DNA of 36,506 nt from Candidatus Peregrinibacteria bacterium (GTDB lineage: Bacteria > Patescibacteriota > Gracilibacteria > UBA1369 > JABINC01), in contig JABINC010000020.1 of NCBI GenBank assembly GCA_018697675.1, positions 1-36,506 of the forward strand, written 5' to 3'. The notes under the pieces are model-generated. The model ran no database searches and was not told the DNA's origin. It was given only the letters and a program-made list of their open reading frames with translations. Below are positions 7,155 to 16,659 of this stretch, in pieces. A program made the position numbers and the translations under genes. The number at the start of each line of letters is the position of its first letter. Position 1 is the first letter of the stretch.

Positions 7155-8699
7155 TTCTCTAGTGCCGCTATCCAACATTCCTGCGATTTCATCATCTGCA
7201 TTAGAAATAAGTCCATTCTCCATCTGAAATTCAATAAGGGCACTTTGAGTTTTTTCTCCAAAATAAGTGGTCAAAAATCCAGAATTGAAATGTCCCATAT
7301 CTCGAAGTGCTCTCTGCAATTCTTTAACTTCTAGCCCTCGAGAACCATGAACCAAGGTTACTGGCTCTGGTTCCTGTTCTGACTCCACTTCCACGACAAT
7401 CTCTTTTTCAACTATCTCTTCTGTAATTTGTTCTTCAAGTTCTTCTTCAATCACCTCTTCCTCCGGAATCTCAACAACATCTTCAGTAGATGCCAAAAGT
7501 ATCGCTCCATCAACATCTCCTCCAGAAGGCAAAGCAACATCACGCTTCATAGCAATCATCCCCTTGGCTTCAATTCGTTTATCAAAAATTCCATTGAGCG
7601 CCGCTCTGGTCTGTGGGCCTACAACTCCAGCTCCGTGCGAACCCGCAGAGCTCACAACCCCCACCTTCATCTGGAATCTTTTCACGGCATTCTCCGTTAC
7701 TTCTCCATAATTCCCAGTCGCATCTGTTCGCAGATATCCCAGGGCAATCAGCTCCTGCTGCAATTCACGAACTGCATCATTGTTAACTCCGAGATAAAGC
7801 TCATCTGTAAACGCCATAAATTCTTCTTTCAAATCCTCATGAACCTGAATTTCTTCTAGGTAAGCTGTTTGGTTTACATATTCACCTTTTTCTAGAAGTT
7901 CTTTTGCTTTCTCAATAGTGACACGCGTATGCGGACCTAAGTGCCCAGCCCCGAGCTCTGACCAGTCATAAATTATATCATTGTCCCGTTGAAAATGGTA
8001 AATCGCCCGAGCCGTTGCATCATCATAATTGCCATCTACATTATCGATAAAATATCCTAAATCTGCCAATAATTGCTGCAACTCTTCAACCTTTTCAGAT
8101 TCTTCTCCAAACCACAGATCCCGAGGGAAAAGAGTAGCCACCATAGATCCAACATACTGAGGAGCATGCTCTTTCCAATATCGAACCAACTCAAGCTCAT
8201 CACCGTCCCAATCATCAAAAGAAGCAGTCAAGGCAAGCTCTGGCCGAACACCATATACAGTTGCCATAACAGTCCGCTTACCCCAAATTAAAGCCCTTCG
8301 AAGACCCGTCTCTCCCGCTCCAAACCAAACATCAAGTCTATCATGAGTATTCCCACGTTCGCCTTCTGAAACTATCGCTCCACCACGATCCTGTACTTCA
8401 GAGATTCCAACTCCAGGAATATCAATTTTAAACCCAAAAGGATATGACTTCGGCGCCGCAAGCATCCCAGGGAAAACCTCCGCCCCAGACGCCCCATTCG
8501 TCCCATTCCCATTTAATCGAGTATCTCCATAATACGACCCAGTCACATAATGCTCCTGATCGGGTAGGGGAGAATAATATCCTGTAGTTATAAATGTTTT
8601 TTTATAGGGCATAAAAGTATCAGCCGCCTGCGCCAAAGAAGGTACAAGTAAACCAAGTACCAATATGGAAACAAAAAGAGTGTTAAAAATCCTACGCAT
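7143..8699 (-). CDS. Secreted 3D-domain protein with three peptidoglycan-binding domains
   Basis: A signal peptide (about 1-25, ending ALAQAAD-like: SLAQAAD) directs export. Residues about 38-155 form a 3D (Asp-Asp-Asp) double-psi barrel domain related to MltA and RlpA. Its aspartates appear in KIDIPG, VQDRGG and DRLDVWFG, and such domains act as lytic transglycosylases. Three PG_binding_1 repeats follow at about 205-275, 300-370 and 455-515, each with the ELQ..L..LGY / F...T..A...FQ pattern. A Glu-rich linker lies near 405-450. Together they suggest a wall-remodelling enzyme held on glycan strands. It is encoded just upstream of the M23-SLH protein, whose acidic linker is similar in composition. 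Confidence 0.9.
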   Translation of the reverse strand: MRRIFNTLFVSILVLGLLVPSLAQAADTFMPYKKTFITTGYYSPLPDQEHYVTGSYYGDTRLNGNGTNGASGAEVFPGMLAAPKSYPFGFKIDIPGVGISEVQDRGGAIVSEGERGNTHDRLDVWFGAGETGLRRALIWGKRTVMATVYGVRPELALTASFDDWDGDELELVRYWKEHAPQYVGSMVATLFPRDLWFGEESEKVEELQQLLADLGYFIDNVDGNYDDATARAIYHFQRDNDIIYDWSELGAGHLGPHTRVTIEKAKELLEKGEYVNQTAYLEEIQVHEDLKEEFMAFTDELYLGVNNDAVRELQQELIALGYLRTDATGNYGEVTENAVKRFQMKVGVVSSAGSHGAGVVGPQTRAALNGIFDKRIEAKGMIAMKRDVALPSGGDVDGAILLASTEDVVEIPEEEVIEEELEEQITEEIVEKEIVVEVESEQEPEPVTLVHGSRGLEVKELQRALRDMGHFNSGFLTTYFGEKTQSALIEFQMENGLISNADDEIAGMLDSGTRELLF

Positions 8700-8722
8700 A
8701 CTTCTAATATTTAAATCTAAGA

Positions 8723-8751
8723 AGTATACCAGAAAAGCACCTAATTGAGAA
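8723..8751 (-). promoter_or_regulatory. Promoter of the 3D-domain gene
   Basis: On the minus strand TATACT (8723-8728) lies 17 bp after TTCTCA (8746-8751), matching 5/6 and 4/6 consensus bases. It begins 24 bases upstream of the ATG at 8699. Confidence 0.55.
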
Positions 8752-8783
8752 GGTACTGATAAGGACTTTCACTTGACGTTTAT

Positions 8784-11342
8784 CTACTTCCCTCCCTTCG
8801 CCTTCTCAACAGCAGCTTTAGCCTGTTCGTCCGGTGGCACGAGTCCGATTCGGCGGATAATTTGACGTGAAACAAAGTCGCGATCACGACCATATTTCAA
8901 ACGAGATAGTTGCTTGATAGCTTCTCCTGTTTCTGTATCACCCTCCACAAGGTATGGATTAGTTGGGATAATAGAAAAAGGCTTACTTGGCTGAGTATCG
9001 ATAGAAAGCTTCATCACGGATTTAAATTTATCCATATTTACAAGGTCCTGCTCAGAGAACACAGGAGCCATCTCTTTCGCCATATATTCGGCGTCAGTAG
9101 CACCAATTTTGTAACACATGATCGAACCAACATTACCAAATACGGCGTCTTTGATGTTGGCAGCAGAGCCTCCACGACGTCCGCCACCACCTGCATTTGG
9201 ATCAATCTGTGCGATATACTGATGGGCAAGATTTAGCCCCAGACGATACTTACGAGCCTCGGAAAGGATCGATTCGATACTGTCTGTTACATAGTTTTGG
9301 AACTCATCGATATATAGATAGAAAGCTCGACGCTGATCCTGAGGAATTTTCTGACGTTGCATCGCAGCCATCTGAATTTTCGAAGTAATTATAAGACCGA
9401 GAAGTTTCGAATTAATATCTCCGGTTTCACCTTTGGAAAGATTCATGAGGAGGATTTTCCCTTCCTGCATAACTTTCCCAAAATCAAATGAAGACTTGGT
9501 CTGACCAATGATGTTACGCATCATCGCATTCGTGATAAATTGACCGAATTTAGCAGCAAAATAAGGGATCATTTCGGCTTTCTCACGAGCCCCGGTCTTG
9601 GCCATCTGCTCAGTCCAGAACGACTTCACAATTGGGTTTGTAACGCGACGAACTTTGTAAGCTTGAAATGCATCATCTGTAAACAGGCGCACAATATCAG
9701 TCAGCGCACCGCCTTCTTTTTTATCTGCCATAAGAGTAAGACATCCATTACGGAAATAGTCTTGAATACGTGGCCCAAATACTTCTTCATCAAACATCTT
9801 AATCATAATATTCATAGCCTCCAAAGCTACAAGATCCATCTCGGCATCATTACCAGCTTCAAGTAGGTTCAAACCCATTGGACGCTCAAGATCAGAAGGG
9901 TTGAAGTAGATTACATCATCTGCACGCTCCCGTGGAACAAAAGGCAGAACACTTTCCACAAGATCACCATGAGGATCTATCACACAAATTCCATTTCCAT
10001 TCTTGAGATCTTGCCGAATCATCACCTGGAATATTGAGGATTTACCAGTACCAGTTTGCCCAATAACATAGAAATGACGAAACCTGTCCAAGTGCTTCAT
10101 ATAGATAGGTGTCCGCACACCACGATAGACATTCTCACCGAGCAGCAATCCTTCTTTTGGTACATTATTTGGAGCCGGAGCAAGCTTATAATTCATCCAA
10201 TTAACTACAGGGGAATTGTTATATCGAATATCGGGAACATGAAAAACACTTGCAATCTCATCTGGCGTTAAAATCATTTTCCGTAAAGTTATTCGCTCCC
10301 TCCAAGTACGCTTCATAGTCCTGTATATATAATTCATCACAAACCTCTTAGAAGAGAAATATTTGACCTTTGTGAGGCCATTGCAATTCGAAGCAGAGTA
10401 TTGCGAAAACGCCACATAAAGCCCGTTTAAAAGAATATTAGCTCTGCGTTTTGTTGAAGCTGAAGCGACTATACGAATAGCAGTCTGAAACCCAGGCTGA
10501 GCACATTTTTCCTCAATTGCCTTAACTTGTTCATCGGTCAGTGGAGTAGTTCTCTCTGATTGATCGGGGCTCTCTGCAAGCTCATTCGCCTTATCTCCAC
10601 GAATAAATATATTGAGAAGCACAGAAAACCAACGGAAAGGATTTAAATAATATACAAATCCCTTGCCACCTTTTTTCCCAGAAAATAATTCTTTAGCTTC
10701 ATCTTGTCCTTTTTCTTGCCATCTAGTTGAGATAATAGGCCTCATCATTATCTGAATTGCAGCCCCTTCATTTTCTTCAAATTTTGACATCACATTTATG
10801 ATGCTATTCAAGGAATCCGAATTCATTATTTTGTAAGTTCGAATCGGCCTCCAGGGTTTAGAAGGCGTATTGAATCTCATAGGACGTACCGCAATTTTCG
10901 AACCAGGATGAAATATATTGTAATCTTCGACTCGCTCAAGATAACAATCAGGGTAAAAACCAGTTATCTGTTTCTCGAGAATATCCGCTAATTCATTGGG
11001 GCAAACTATATAAAAATTTATGAGTTTATCTTGTACCGCATATTCAAAAGATAAAAATTCTTGACGTTTAGCCCGCTGACTGAGGTCTTCTGAGGAAATT
11101 CCAGATAGCTGCTCCAAAAAATGCGCCATAACACCTACAGCTTCTTTGAAATCATTTCCAGAAGAATACATCTCACGAGTTTTTTCGATATCCTCCTTTG
11201 AATCTTTACGAGGAATTCGAACGAGCAGAAAAACCATATCAAGACTTCTATTGAAATCCTGTTTTTGCCCATATAGAAAGATAATAAGCCAAGTAATGGC
11301 CGTCACCCCAATAATTCCTAGAAGCCAATATAAATAAATCAT
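8784..11342 (-). CDS. VirD4/TraD-like membrane-anchored DNA-pumping ATPase
   Basis: A single N-terminal membrane segment (LYWLLGIIGVTAITWLIIFL) is followed by a long alpha/beta region and then a FtsK/HerA-type motor. Walker A GQTGTGKSS is near residue 430, with HPHGD-like IDPHGDL shortly after, and Walker B YLYIDEF is near 676. The closing region fits the type IV coupling-protein family. I chose the ATG at 11342 (852 aa). An in-frame TTG at 11396 would add 18 residues, but that TTG is the first base triplet of a likely -35 box (11391-11396), so it is probably untranscribed. No relaxase or T4SS channel genes are present. It may act in DNA uptake, DNA transfer or another translocation task. Confidence 0.85.
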   Translation of the reverse strand: MIYLYWLLGIIGVTAITWLIIFLYGQKQDFNRSLDMVFLLVRIPRKDSKEDIEKTREMYSSGNDFKEAVGVMAHFLEQLSGISSEDLSQRAKRQEFLSFEYAVQDKLINFYIVCPNELADILEKQITGFYPDCYLERVEDYNIFHPGSKIAVRPMRFNTPSKPWRPIRTYKIMNSDSLNSIINVMSKFEENEGAAIQIMMRPIISTRWQEKGQDEAKELFSGKKGGKGFVYYLNPFRWFSVLLNIFIRGDKANELAESPDQSERTTPLTDEQVKAIEEKCAQPGFQTAIRIVASASTKRRANILLNGLYVAFSQYSASNCNGLTKVKYFSSKRFVMNYIYRTMKRTWRERITLRKMILTPDEIASVFHVPDIRYNNSPVVNWMNYKLAPAPNNVPKEGLLLGENVYRGVRTPIYMKHLDRFRHFYVIGQTGTGKSSIFQVMIRQDLKNGNGICVIDPHGDLVESVLPFVPRERADDVIYFNPSDLERPMGLNLLEAGNDAEMDLVALEAMNIMIKMFDEEVFGPRIQDYFRNGCLTLMADKKEGGALTDIVRLFTDDAFQAYKVRRVTNPIVKSFWTEQMAKTGAREKAEMIPYFAAKFGQFITNAMMRNIIGQTKSSFDFGKVMQEGKILLMNLSKGETGDINSKLLGLIITSKIQMAAMQRQKIPQDQRRAFYLYIDEFQNYVTDSIESILSEARKYRLGLNLAHQYIAQIDPNAGGGGRRGGSAANIKDAVFGNVGSIMCYKIGATDAEYMAKEMAPVFSEQDLVNMDKFKSVMKLSIDTQPSKPFSIIPTNPYLVEGDTETGEAIKQLSRLKYGRDRDFVSRQIIRRIGLVPPDEQAKAAVEKAKGGK

Positions 11343-11367
11343 ATGTTGATAAGTTGAAATCCACCGT

Positions 11368-11396
11368 ATTTTAGCAGAGATAAATCTACGCAACAA
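11368..11396 (-). promoter_or_regulatory. Promoter of the VirD4-like gene, decides its start
   Basis: On the minus strand TTGTTG (11391-11396) and TAAAAT (11368-11373) are 17 bp apart, the same -35 sequence and spacing as the promoter at 7126-7154. Transcription from here would begin just before the ATG at 11342. Confidence 0.55.
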
Positions 11397-11411
11397 TAGC
11401 TGACCTAAGCC

Positions 11412-11440
11412 TTGACATTCGATCCCGAAAAGGGTTTAAT
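11412..11440 (+). promoter_or_regulatory. Promoter of the RND adaptor-pump operon
   Basis: A perfect TTGACA (11412-11417) is followed after 17 bp by TTTAAT (11435-11440, 5/6 consensus). The start codon at 11465 is 24 bases further on. It is back to back with the promoter of the VirD4-like gene, only 15 bp from its -35. Confidence 0.75.
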
Positions 11441-11464
11441 AAGCGCCTTTATTTAAACAACAAA

Positions 11465-13324
11465 ATGAGAAAATTTATAGTTATTGCGGTCGTTATCCTG
11501 TTAAGCATTTTTGGTATTATTTTTCTAAATAACGAAGAGGTAGCAGAAGAAACCACCGATCAAATCAGAGAGGTGGTGATCAAAACCCCCAAAGATTATT
11601 CAAACGAGAGATCAGAATACACAGTAATAGGACAGGTTAAATCTGAAACACAGATTGACATTAAGGCAGAAAGCCAAGGCCAAGTGACGGCAATCCTTAT
11701 CAGTGAAGGACAAGATTTATCTGCAGGCAAGACAATTTTAGAATTAGAACATGATCGGGCGGATGCAGGAGTAAGACAAGCTCAGGGAGCTCTGGAGTCT
11801 GCAAAAGCAATGCTAGCAAAATTGAAGAATGGCGCTAGAACAGAGGATCTAGAAATTCTAAATCTACAACTGAGAGCAGCTAATCAACAAATGACACGAC
11901 TCAGGAAAGGGGCCAGAGATGAGGAGCTAAAAATTACTGAAATCCAAATAGAGAACACCACACAAAGCCTGGAAGATGCAAGAAAAATTCTTGCTCAAAC
12001 TAGACAAAAAGTCGCCCAAGATGAAATAACCACAAGGGAAAACAGCGTATATGCAATTCAAACAGCCAGTACAATAGCCGATAAAGTGATGAGTTTTTAT
12101 CTGCAAGATTTAGTAATCAGAGGGAATATTCCACCGGATTGTCGCTATAACTTTATGTCATCACACAGAGATGATTATGGCCATGAATGTTTAGCTGCTT
12201 TCGAAGCAATGGAAAGCTTGGAAATCGAAGCAATAGAAGCGGGCAGCTTCATGAGTGACATGGAATTAGAAGAAAGATTAACCATCTCAAAAATTCACCT
12301 GGAAACAATCTATAATTATCTCGAGCCAACGTTTTATGTGATCGATGGAGCTGTCGGACACCTAAATAATCAAACTTTGAAACCCGCTGAAAAAGCAAGC
12401 CTAAAAAGCAATATCTTGGCAGCACAAAGCGAGCTTGAGGCAACTATGAACCGCGTGAGTAATCAAATGCAAGCATTTCAAACACAACGCCTAGCCAGCA
12501 ACATAGAAGTGACGAATTTAGAGAACAGAGCAAGTGATTTAGAGGGTGCACTTCGAACCCTCAAGCAAGAATTAGAAATCAAAAACACAGGTGCCACCAA
12601 AGAAGAGCTCACAATTCAACAAGCCCAAATAGACCAAATCAAACTTCAATTACAGATGGCCGAGCAGGGAGCCAGGTTCGAAGATGTTTTATCTCAAGAG
12701 GGTATGGTAATGCAAGCTAGAGCCCAATTATCAGCAGCGTCGATAGAAAGAGAGAACGCTATTATAAGAACTCCATTTGATGGCAAAATATTAGATATTC
12801 CTGTGGAAATTGGAGATCTGGTGAGCCCAGGCCAAACGGTAGCCAGTTTTGCAGATCCAAACAATTTAGAAATAATAACTTATGTTTCAGAAACCGAACG
12901 GCAACTCATAAAAATCGGCGATGAAACGCTACTCACAGCTCCACATGGCTATGTAGAGGCCTACATAGGTGAAATAGCGCCACACCTGGACCCTCTTACC
13001 AAAAAAATCAAAGTAACTATCAGGCCCAAAGAACAAACTAAAAAATTAACTCTTGGATCTACAGTTCGAATTAAATTGAATATCACAGACGGAAATGGAT
13101 TTATGTTGCCACTTGCAGCTATCAAATTCAGCGGAGATCAGGCATTCGTTCTTACAATAGAAGAAAATACAACCCAAAGTCTCCCTGTAACATTGGGGAA
13201 TTCTATGGGAGGTATGATCTATGTATTAGATGGGATCACAGGCGACACGCCAGTTGTAGCAGATGCCAGAGGAATTCAAGAAGACGAAAAGATCGCCATC
13301 TCAGAATCAACAAAAACGGAATAA
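11465..13324 (+). CDS. RND efflux adaptor (HlyD/AcrA-type membrane fusion protein)
   Basis: One N-terminal membrane anchor (about 4-22) is followed by a split lipoyl/barrel-sandwich domain: first half near 70-95 (ESQGQVTAILISEGQDL), second half near 435-470 (TPFDGKILDIPVEIGDLVSP). A beta-barrel and membrane-proximal part complete it. Between the lipoyl halves lies a very long helical region. It carries four similar turns of the type GAR/GAT-x-E-D/E-L, and an extra segment (about 190-335) with two cysteines near 225 and 242 that could form a disulfide outside the cell. At 619 residues it is much longer than AcrA (about 400). It is the first gene of an operon with the pump 12 bases downstream. 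Confidence 0.9.
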   Translation: MRKFIVIAVVILLSIFGIIFLNNEEVAEETTDQIREVVIKTPKDYSNERSEYTVIGQVKSETQIDIKAESQGQVTAILISEGQDLSAGKTILELEHDRADAGVRQAQGALESAKAMLAKLKNGARTEDLEILNLQLRAANQQMTRLRKGARDEELKITEIQIENTTQSLEDARKILAQTRQKVAQDEITTRENSVYAIQTASTIADKVMSFYLQDLVIRGNIPPDCRYNFMSSHRDDYGHECLAAFEAMESLEIEAIEAGSFMSDMELEERLTISKIHLETIYNYLEPTFYVIDGAVGHLNNQTLKPAEKASLKSNILAAQSELEATMNRVSNQMQAFQTQRLASNIEVTNLENRASDLEGALRTLKQELEIKNTGATKEELTIQQAQIDQIKLQLQMAEQGARFEDVLSQEGMVMQARAQLSAASIERENAIIRTPFDGKILDIPVEIGDLVSPGQTVASFADPNNLEIITYVSETERQLIKIGDETLLTAPHGYVEAYIGEIAPHLDPLTKKIKVTIRPKEQTKKLTLGSTVRIKLNITDGNGFMLPLAAIKFSGDQAFVLTIEENTTQSLPVTLGNSMGGMIYVLDGITGDTPVVADARGIQEDEKIAISESTKTE

Positions 13325-13336
13325 AGTCAAAAACTC

Positions 13337-16300
13337 ATGTGGAATTTCTTTCTTAAAAACTACCGATTTACATACATCCTGATTCTTGCAACCCTTATAA
13401 TAGGGCTTATTTCAACGTTGAGTATCCCAAAAGAATCCACTCCAGAAGTGCAAATACCAGTGGGGATCGTTTCAACATTTCTAAATGGTGCAAACAGTGA
13501 AGACATCGAGCGATTGATCACAAACGAGATTGAAGAAAAAATAAGCACACTAGATGAGTTGGAAAAATACACCTCAGTTTCTGCCGAAAGCATTTCCATG
13601 ATAACTGTAGAATTCGATCCAAAAAGCGACCTAGATGATCGCATCAGAGCTTTGAAAGATGCTGTAGACGAAGCATATCCAGAGCTTCCAGGCGAAGTTG
13701 AGAAGCCATTCACAAAACAAATAAACTTTGATGATGAACCAATATTAATAATTTCTCTAGCGGCAAGCGTTCATGATATAGAGCTCAAAAACATTGCAGA
13801 GGAAGTGAAACGTAAACTCGAAAAAATCTCGGGGGTCTCGGAAGTAGACATTGTTGGAGCATATGATAGGGAAACTCAAGTTGTGGTAGATAAAGCCGCC
13901 TTAGAATTATATGACATAACAATTCAGCAGGTTCTACAGGCTATACAATTTCAAAATTCGACTCTTCCAGGAGGGACTTTGGAATACGATGGAATCCGGT
14001 ATCCTGTGCGATTCAAAGGGGATATTAAAAATCCAGTAGAACTTCCGTCGATACCAATAAGCGCATTAAATGGTTCGCCAATTTATCTAAAAGATATCGC
14101 AGAGATCACGGATAGCACCAAGAAGCCTTCCAGCATGGCCAGAGTAAGTGTGAACGGCTCAGCTTCAAATAATGCAGTATCTCTCCACATAAAAAAGAAA
14201 GTAGGCGGGGACATAGTCCGCACAAGCAAGAAGATCCGCTCTGAGCTTGCAGAGATGCAAAAAGGCATTCTAAAAGATGCCACACTCTTCATATCTTTTG
14301 ATATGGCAGAATACATAAATGAAGACCTAACTAGACTTATGAAAAGCGGTATGCAAACCGTAATTATTGTGACAATTCTCTTGATTCTAGTACTTGGAGT
14401 CAAAGCCGCAATTCTTGCAGGATTATCGATTCCTCTTTCATTCCTGATCACAATTGCTGGACTATCATTCATAGGCTCAACTATAAATTTCCTATCCCTT
14501 TTCTCATTAGTTTTAGCACTTGGAATACTTGTCGATTCAGCGATAGTTTTGACAGAAGGGGTCCACAAAAAAATAGAAGACGGCGAAGAACCATTTGAAG
14601 CAGCGGCAAACACAATCAAGCAGTTCAAATATCCAATTACATCTGGAGTGATGACTACAATTGCAGCAATGATTCCAATGTTATTTGCTTCCGGAATTAT
14701 AGGTGAATTTATCAAACATATACCAATCACAGTGACTTTAGTTTTGCTATCTTCATTGTTTGTAACCATGGCATTCTTACCAGCTTTAGCGGCCAAATTC
14801 TTGAAAAAATCTACAACTCAAGAGCCCATCTACATAGAAAATCATTCAAAAACCACCTGTAAACGCAAATTCTTTACACGATTCGGCGAAAAATACAGAG
14901 ACACCCTAGAACACTTTCTTGGAAACAAACGCCAGAAAAGAATCCTCACAACAGTACTTCTACTCGGATTTTTCGGAAGTTTAGCTCTTCCAATCACAGG
15001 AGTTCTAAAAGTATCAATGTTCCCACAGGGAGATAGTGAAATGCTGTTTTTTGACGTAGAAACTCCAATTAGCACGGCACTAGAAGAAACGGACAAAACA
15101 ATCAAGAAGATTGAAGAATTACTAGTGACAGATGCTCGGATAGAATCATTTACCTCAAATGTGGGGCGACCATTTAGCCAAGACACAATGTCCCCAAGCC
15201 TCGGAGAAACCCCAAACCTTGCACACATAATTGTTAATTTGAAGGATGAAAAACGTAGCTTAAAAATAGTGGATGAATATCAAAACAGTTTGAAAAACTT
15301 GAAAGGTGCAAAAATTCGTATTACACAAATGGATGACGGACCTCCAACTGGAGCGCCCATAGCTATGAAATTCAAAGGAGAAGATTTGGATGAACTAGAG
15401 CAGCTTACAAGAAGAGCAGAGAAACTTCTAAAATCTATAAATGGTGCAGAAAACATACGAAGCTCAGTACAAGACACAGAGCTGAATTTCGTCCTGAGAT
15501 TGGATCGCGCAAAAGCAATGGAACTTGGCATTACACCTATAGAAGTCGCGCAGCTCATAAGAGTTGCTATTCACGGTATAGAAGCCACCACAATCAAACA
15601 ATTAGAAGAAGATATCGACGTACTTGTAAAGCTAAATTTGAATGAAAATAATCATTTGAAAAATCCTCATTTAACTGCAAATGCAACTATTGATTCAATT
15701 AAATCTTTGAAAATAAATACAGCTCGAGGAACCATTCCTTTGACCTCAATTGTGAACATAACATTGGAAGGAGGGCAGGGGAGTGTCGTTCATGAAAACG
15801 GGAAAAGAGTCGCACAAACAACGGCATATACAGCGAAAGGAGTGCTCGCAGAAAATATAATCAAGGAAGTAAATAAGAGAGAATCTGAACTTCAAATCCC
15901 AGAAAACTACGACCTATCATTCGGAGGAGAGAGAGAAGATATAGAAGAATCTTTTGCAGACATGTTTAGAGCCCTTTTCATTGGAATAGCACTCATCGCA
16001 GGAATTCTCGTACTTCAATTCAATTCATTCAGACAACCAATTTTCGTTCTTATGACAGTTCCACTCGCAATCACCGGAATACTTCCGGGCCTCGCAATTC
16101 TCAGGTTACCACTCAGCTTCACCGCATTTGTCGGGATTGTCGCTCTTGCTGGAATCGTAGTGAACAACGCAATTCTACTAATCGACCGCATAAACGAAAA
16201 CCGCAGAAATTCATTTGAAAAACTGGAAGCAATCCTCGAAGCAGCCTCTTCTAGATTCCGCCCAATCCTACTTACCACAGTTACCACAATAGCTGGAATC

Positions 16301-16435
16301 ACCCCTCTAGCACTAAGCGACATAACCTGGGGCCCACTCGGAGCCAGCATAATATTCGGCCTCGCATTCTCCACAATCCTCACATTATTTGTCGTCCCTA
16401 TGCTCTACCTAAGATTCGCTGAAAAAGAACTATGA
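13337..16435 (+). CDS. RND-family efflux pump (AcrB/HAE-like inner-membrane transporter)
   Basis: At 1032 residues this is full length for the AcrB family. It has the duplicated layout: TM1 at 13-32, a large external loop, a TM2-6 block (about 340-490), a second loop, and TM8-12 (about 865-1025). The proton-relay helix TM4 reads LALGILVDSAIVLTEG with Asp near 400. The second Asp of the usual DD pair is Ser. In TM10 the segment GIVALAGIVVNNAILLID has Asn where AcrB has Lys940. The pump probably exports hydrophobic compounds or lipids by proton antiport, driven with the adaptor encoded just before it. No TolC-like outer-membrane channel gene is in the window. Its TGA stop overlaps the ATG of the next small ORF. 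Confidence 0.93.
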   Translation: MWNFFLKNYRFTYILILATLIIGLISTLSIPKESTPEVQIPVGIVSTFLNGANSEDIERLITNEIEEKISTLDELEKYTSVSAESISMITVEFDPKSDLDDRIRALKDAVDEAYPELPGEVEKPFTKQINFDDEPILIISLAASVHDIELKNIAEEVKRKLEKISGVSEVDIVGAYDRETQVVVDKAALELYDITIQQVLQAIQFQNSTLPGGTLEYDGIRYPVRFKGDIKNPVELPSIPISALNGSPIYLKDIAEITDSTKKPSSMARVSVNGSASNNAVSLHIKKKVGGDIVRTSKKIRSELAEMQKGILKDATLFISFDMAEYINEDLTRLMKSGMQTVIIVTILLILVLGVKAAILAGLSIPLSFLITIAGLSFIGSTINFLSLFSLVLALGILVDSAIVLTEGVHKKIEDGEEPFEAAANTIKQFKYPITSGVMTTIAAMIPMLFASGIIGEFIKHIPITVTLVLLSSLFVTMAFLPALAAKFLKKSTTQEPIYIENHSKTTCKRKFFTRFGEKYRDTLEHFLGNKRQKRILTTVLLLGFFGSLALPITGVLKVSMFPQGDSEMLFFDVETPISTALEETDKTIKKIEELLVTDARIESFTSNVGRPFSQDTMSPSLGETPNLAHIIVNLKDEKRSLKIVDEYQNSLKNLKGAKIRITQMDDGPPTGAPIAMKFKGEDLDELEQLTRRAEKLLKSINGAENIRSSVQDTELNFVLRLDRAKAMELGITPIEVAQLIRVAIHGIEATTIKQLEEDIDVLVKLNLNENNHLKNPHLTANATIDSIKSLKINTARGTIPLTSIVNITLEGGQGSVVHENGKRVAQTTAYTAKGVLAENIIKEVNKRESELQIPENYDLSFGGEREDIEESFADMFRALFIGIALIAGILVLQFNSFRQPIFVLMTVPLAITGILPGLAILRLPLSFTAFVGIVALAGIVVNNAILLIDRINENRRNSFEKLEAILEAASSRFRPILLTTVTTIAGITPLALSDITWGPLGASIIFGLAFSTILTLFVVPMLYLRFAEKEL

Positions 16436-16605
16436 ATAAAAGACTTCAGAAATTAAAAGAAAGACCTCTCAGTCCAATAGTTTCAACACTGGGGAAATTA
16501 ATCCCTGAAAAACCAATCATTATAAAAGGAAAAATCAAAGGAATAGCCTTCAAAATAAGGGTCGACTTGAGAGCGGTTAAAAACAGAACAATACAACGGG
16601 GTTGA
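16432..16605 (+). CDS. Short basic ORF overlapping the RND pump stop (57 aa)
   Basis: The ATG at 16432 overlaps the pump TGA in the arrangement ATGA, which favours translational coupling. The product is very basic (about 15 Lys/Arg), begins MNKRLQKLKERPLSP and includes a short hydrophobic, Ile-rich part (EKPIIIKGKIKGIAFKI). It has no membrane segment long enough to be sure of. I do not recognise it. It may be an accessory peptide of the pump or the remnant of a longer gene. The downstream promoter's -35 box overlaps its stop codon. Confidence 0.45.
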   Translation: MNKRLQKLKERPLSPIVSTLGKLIPEKPIIIKGKIKGIAFKIRVDLRAVKNRTIQRG

Positions 16606-16630
16606 CAAAACGCTACATGTGATTTATAGT
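16602..16630 (+). promoter_or_regulatory. Promoter of the 141-aa gene
   Basis: TTGACA (16602-16607, perfect) and TATAGT (16625-16630, 5/6) are 17 bp apart. The gene starts at 16660. Confidence 0.82.
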
Positions 16631-16659
16631 GCAATACTTAAATTATAAAAAAATATAAT

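Noticed and set aside
14083-14796. 237-aa open frame opposite the RND pump
   Set aside because: It is a shadow of the pump coding frame with low-complexity Ser/Ile composition and no start signal.
13337-16435. Alternative genetic code with TGA as glycine (Gracilibacteria/Absconditabacteria)
   Set aside because: TGA ends the pump gene at the usual family length and ends another gene (1942-1944), so TGA is a stop.
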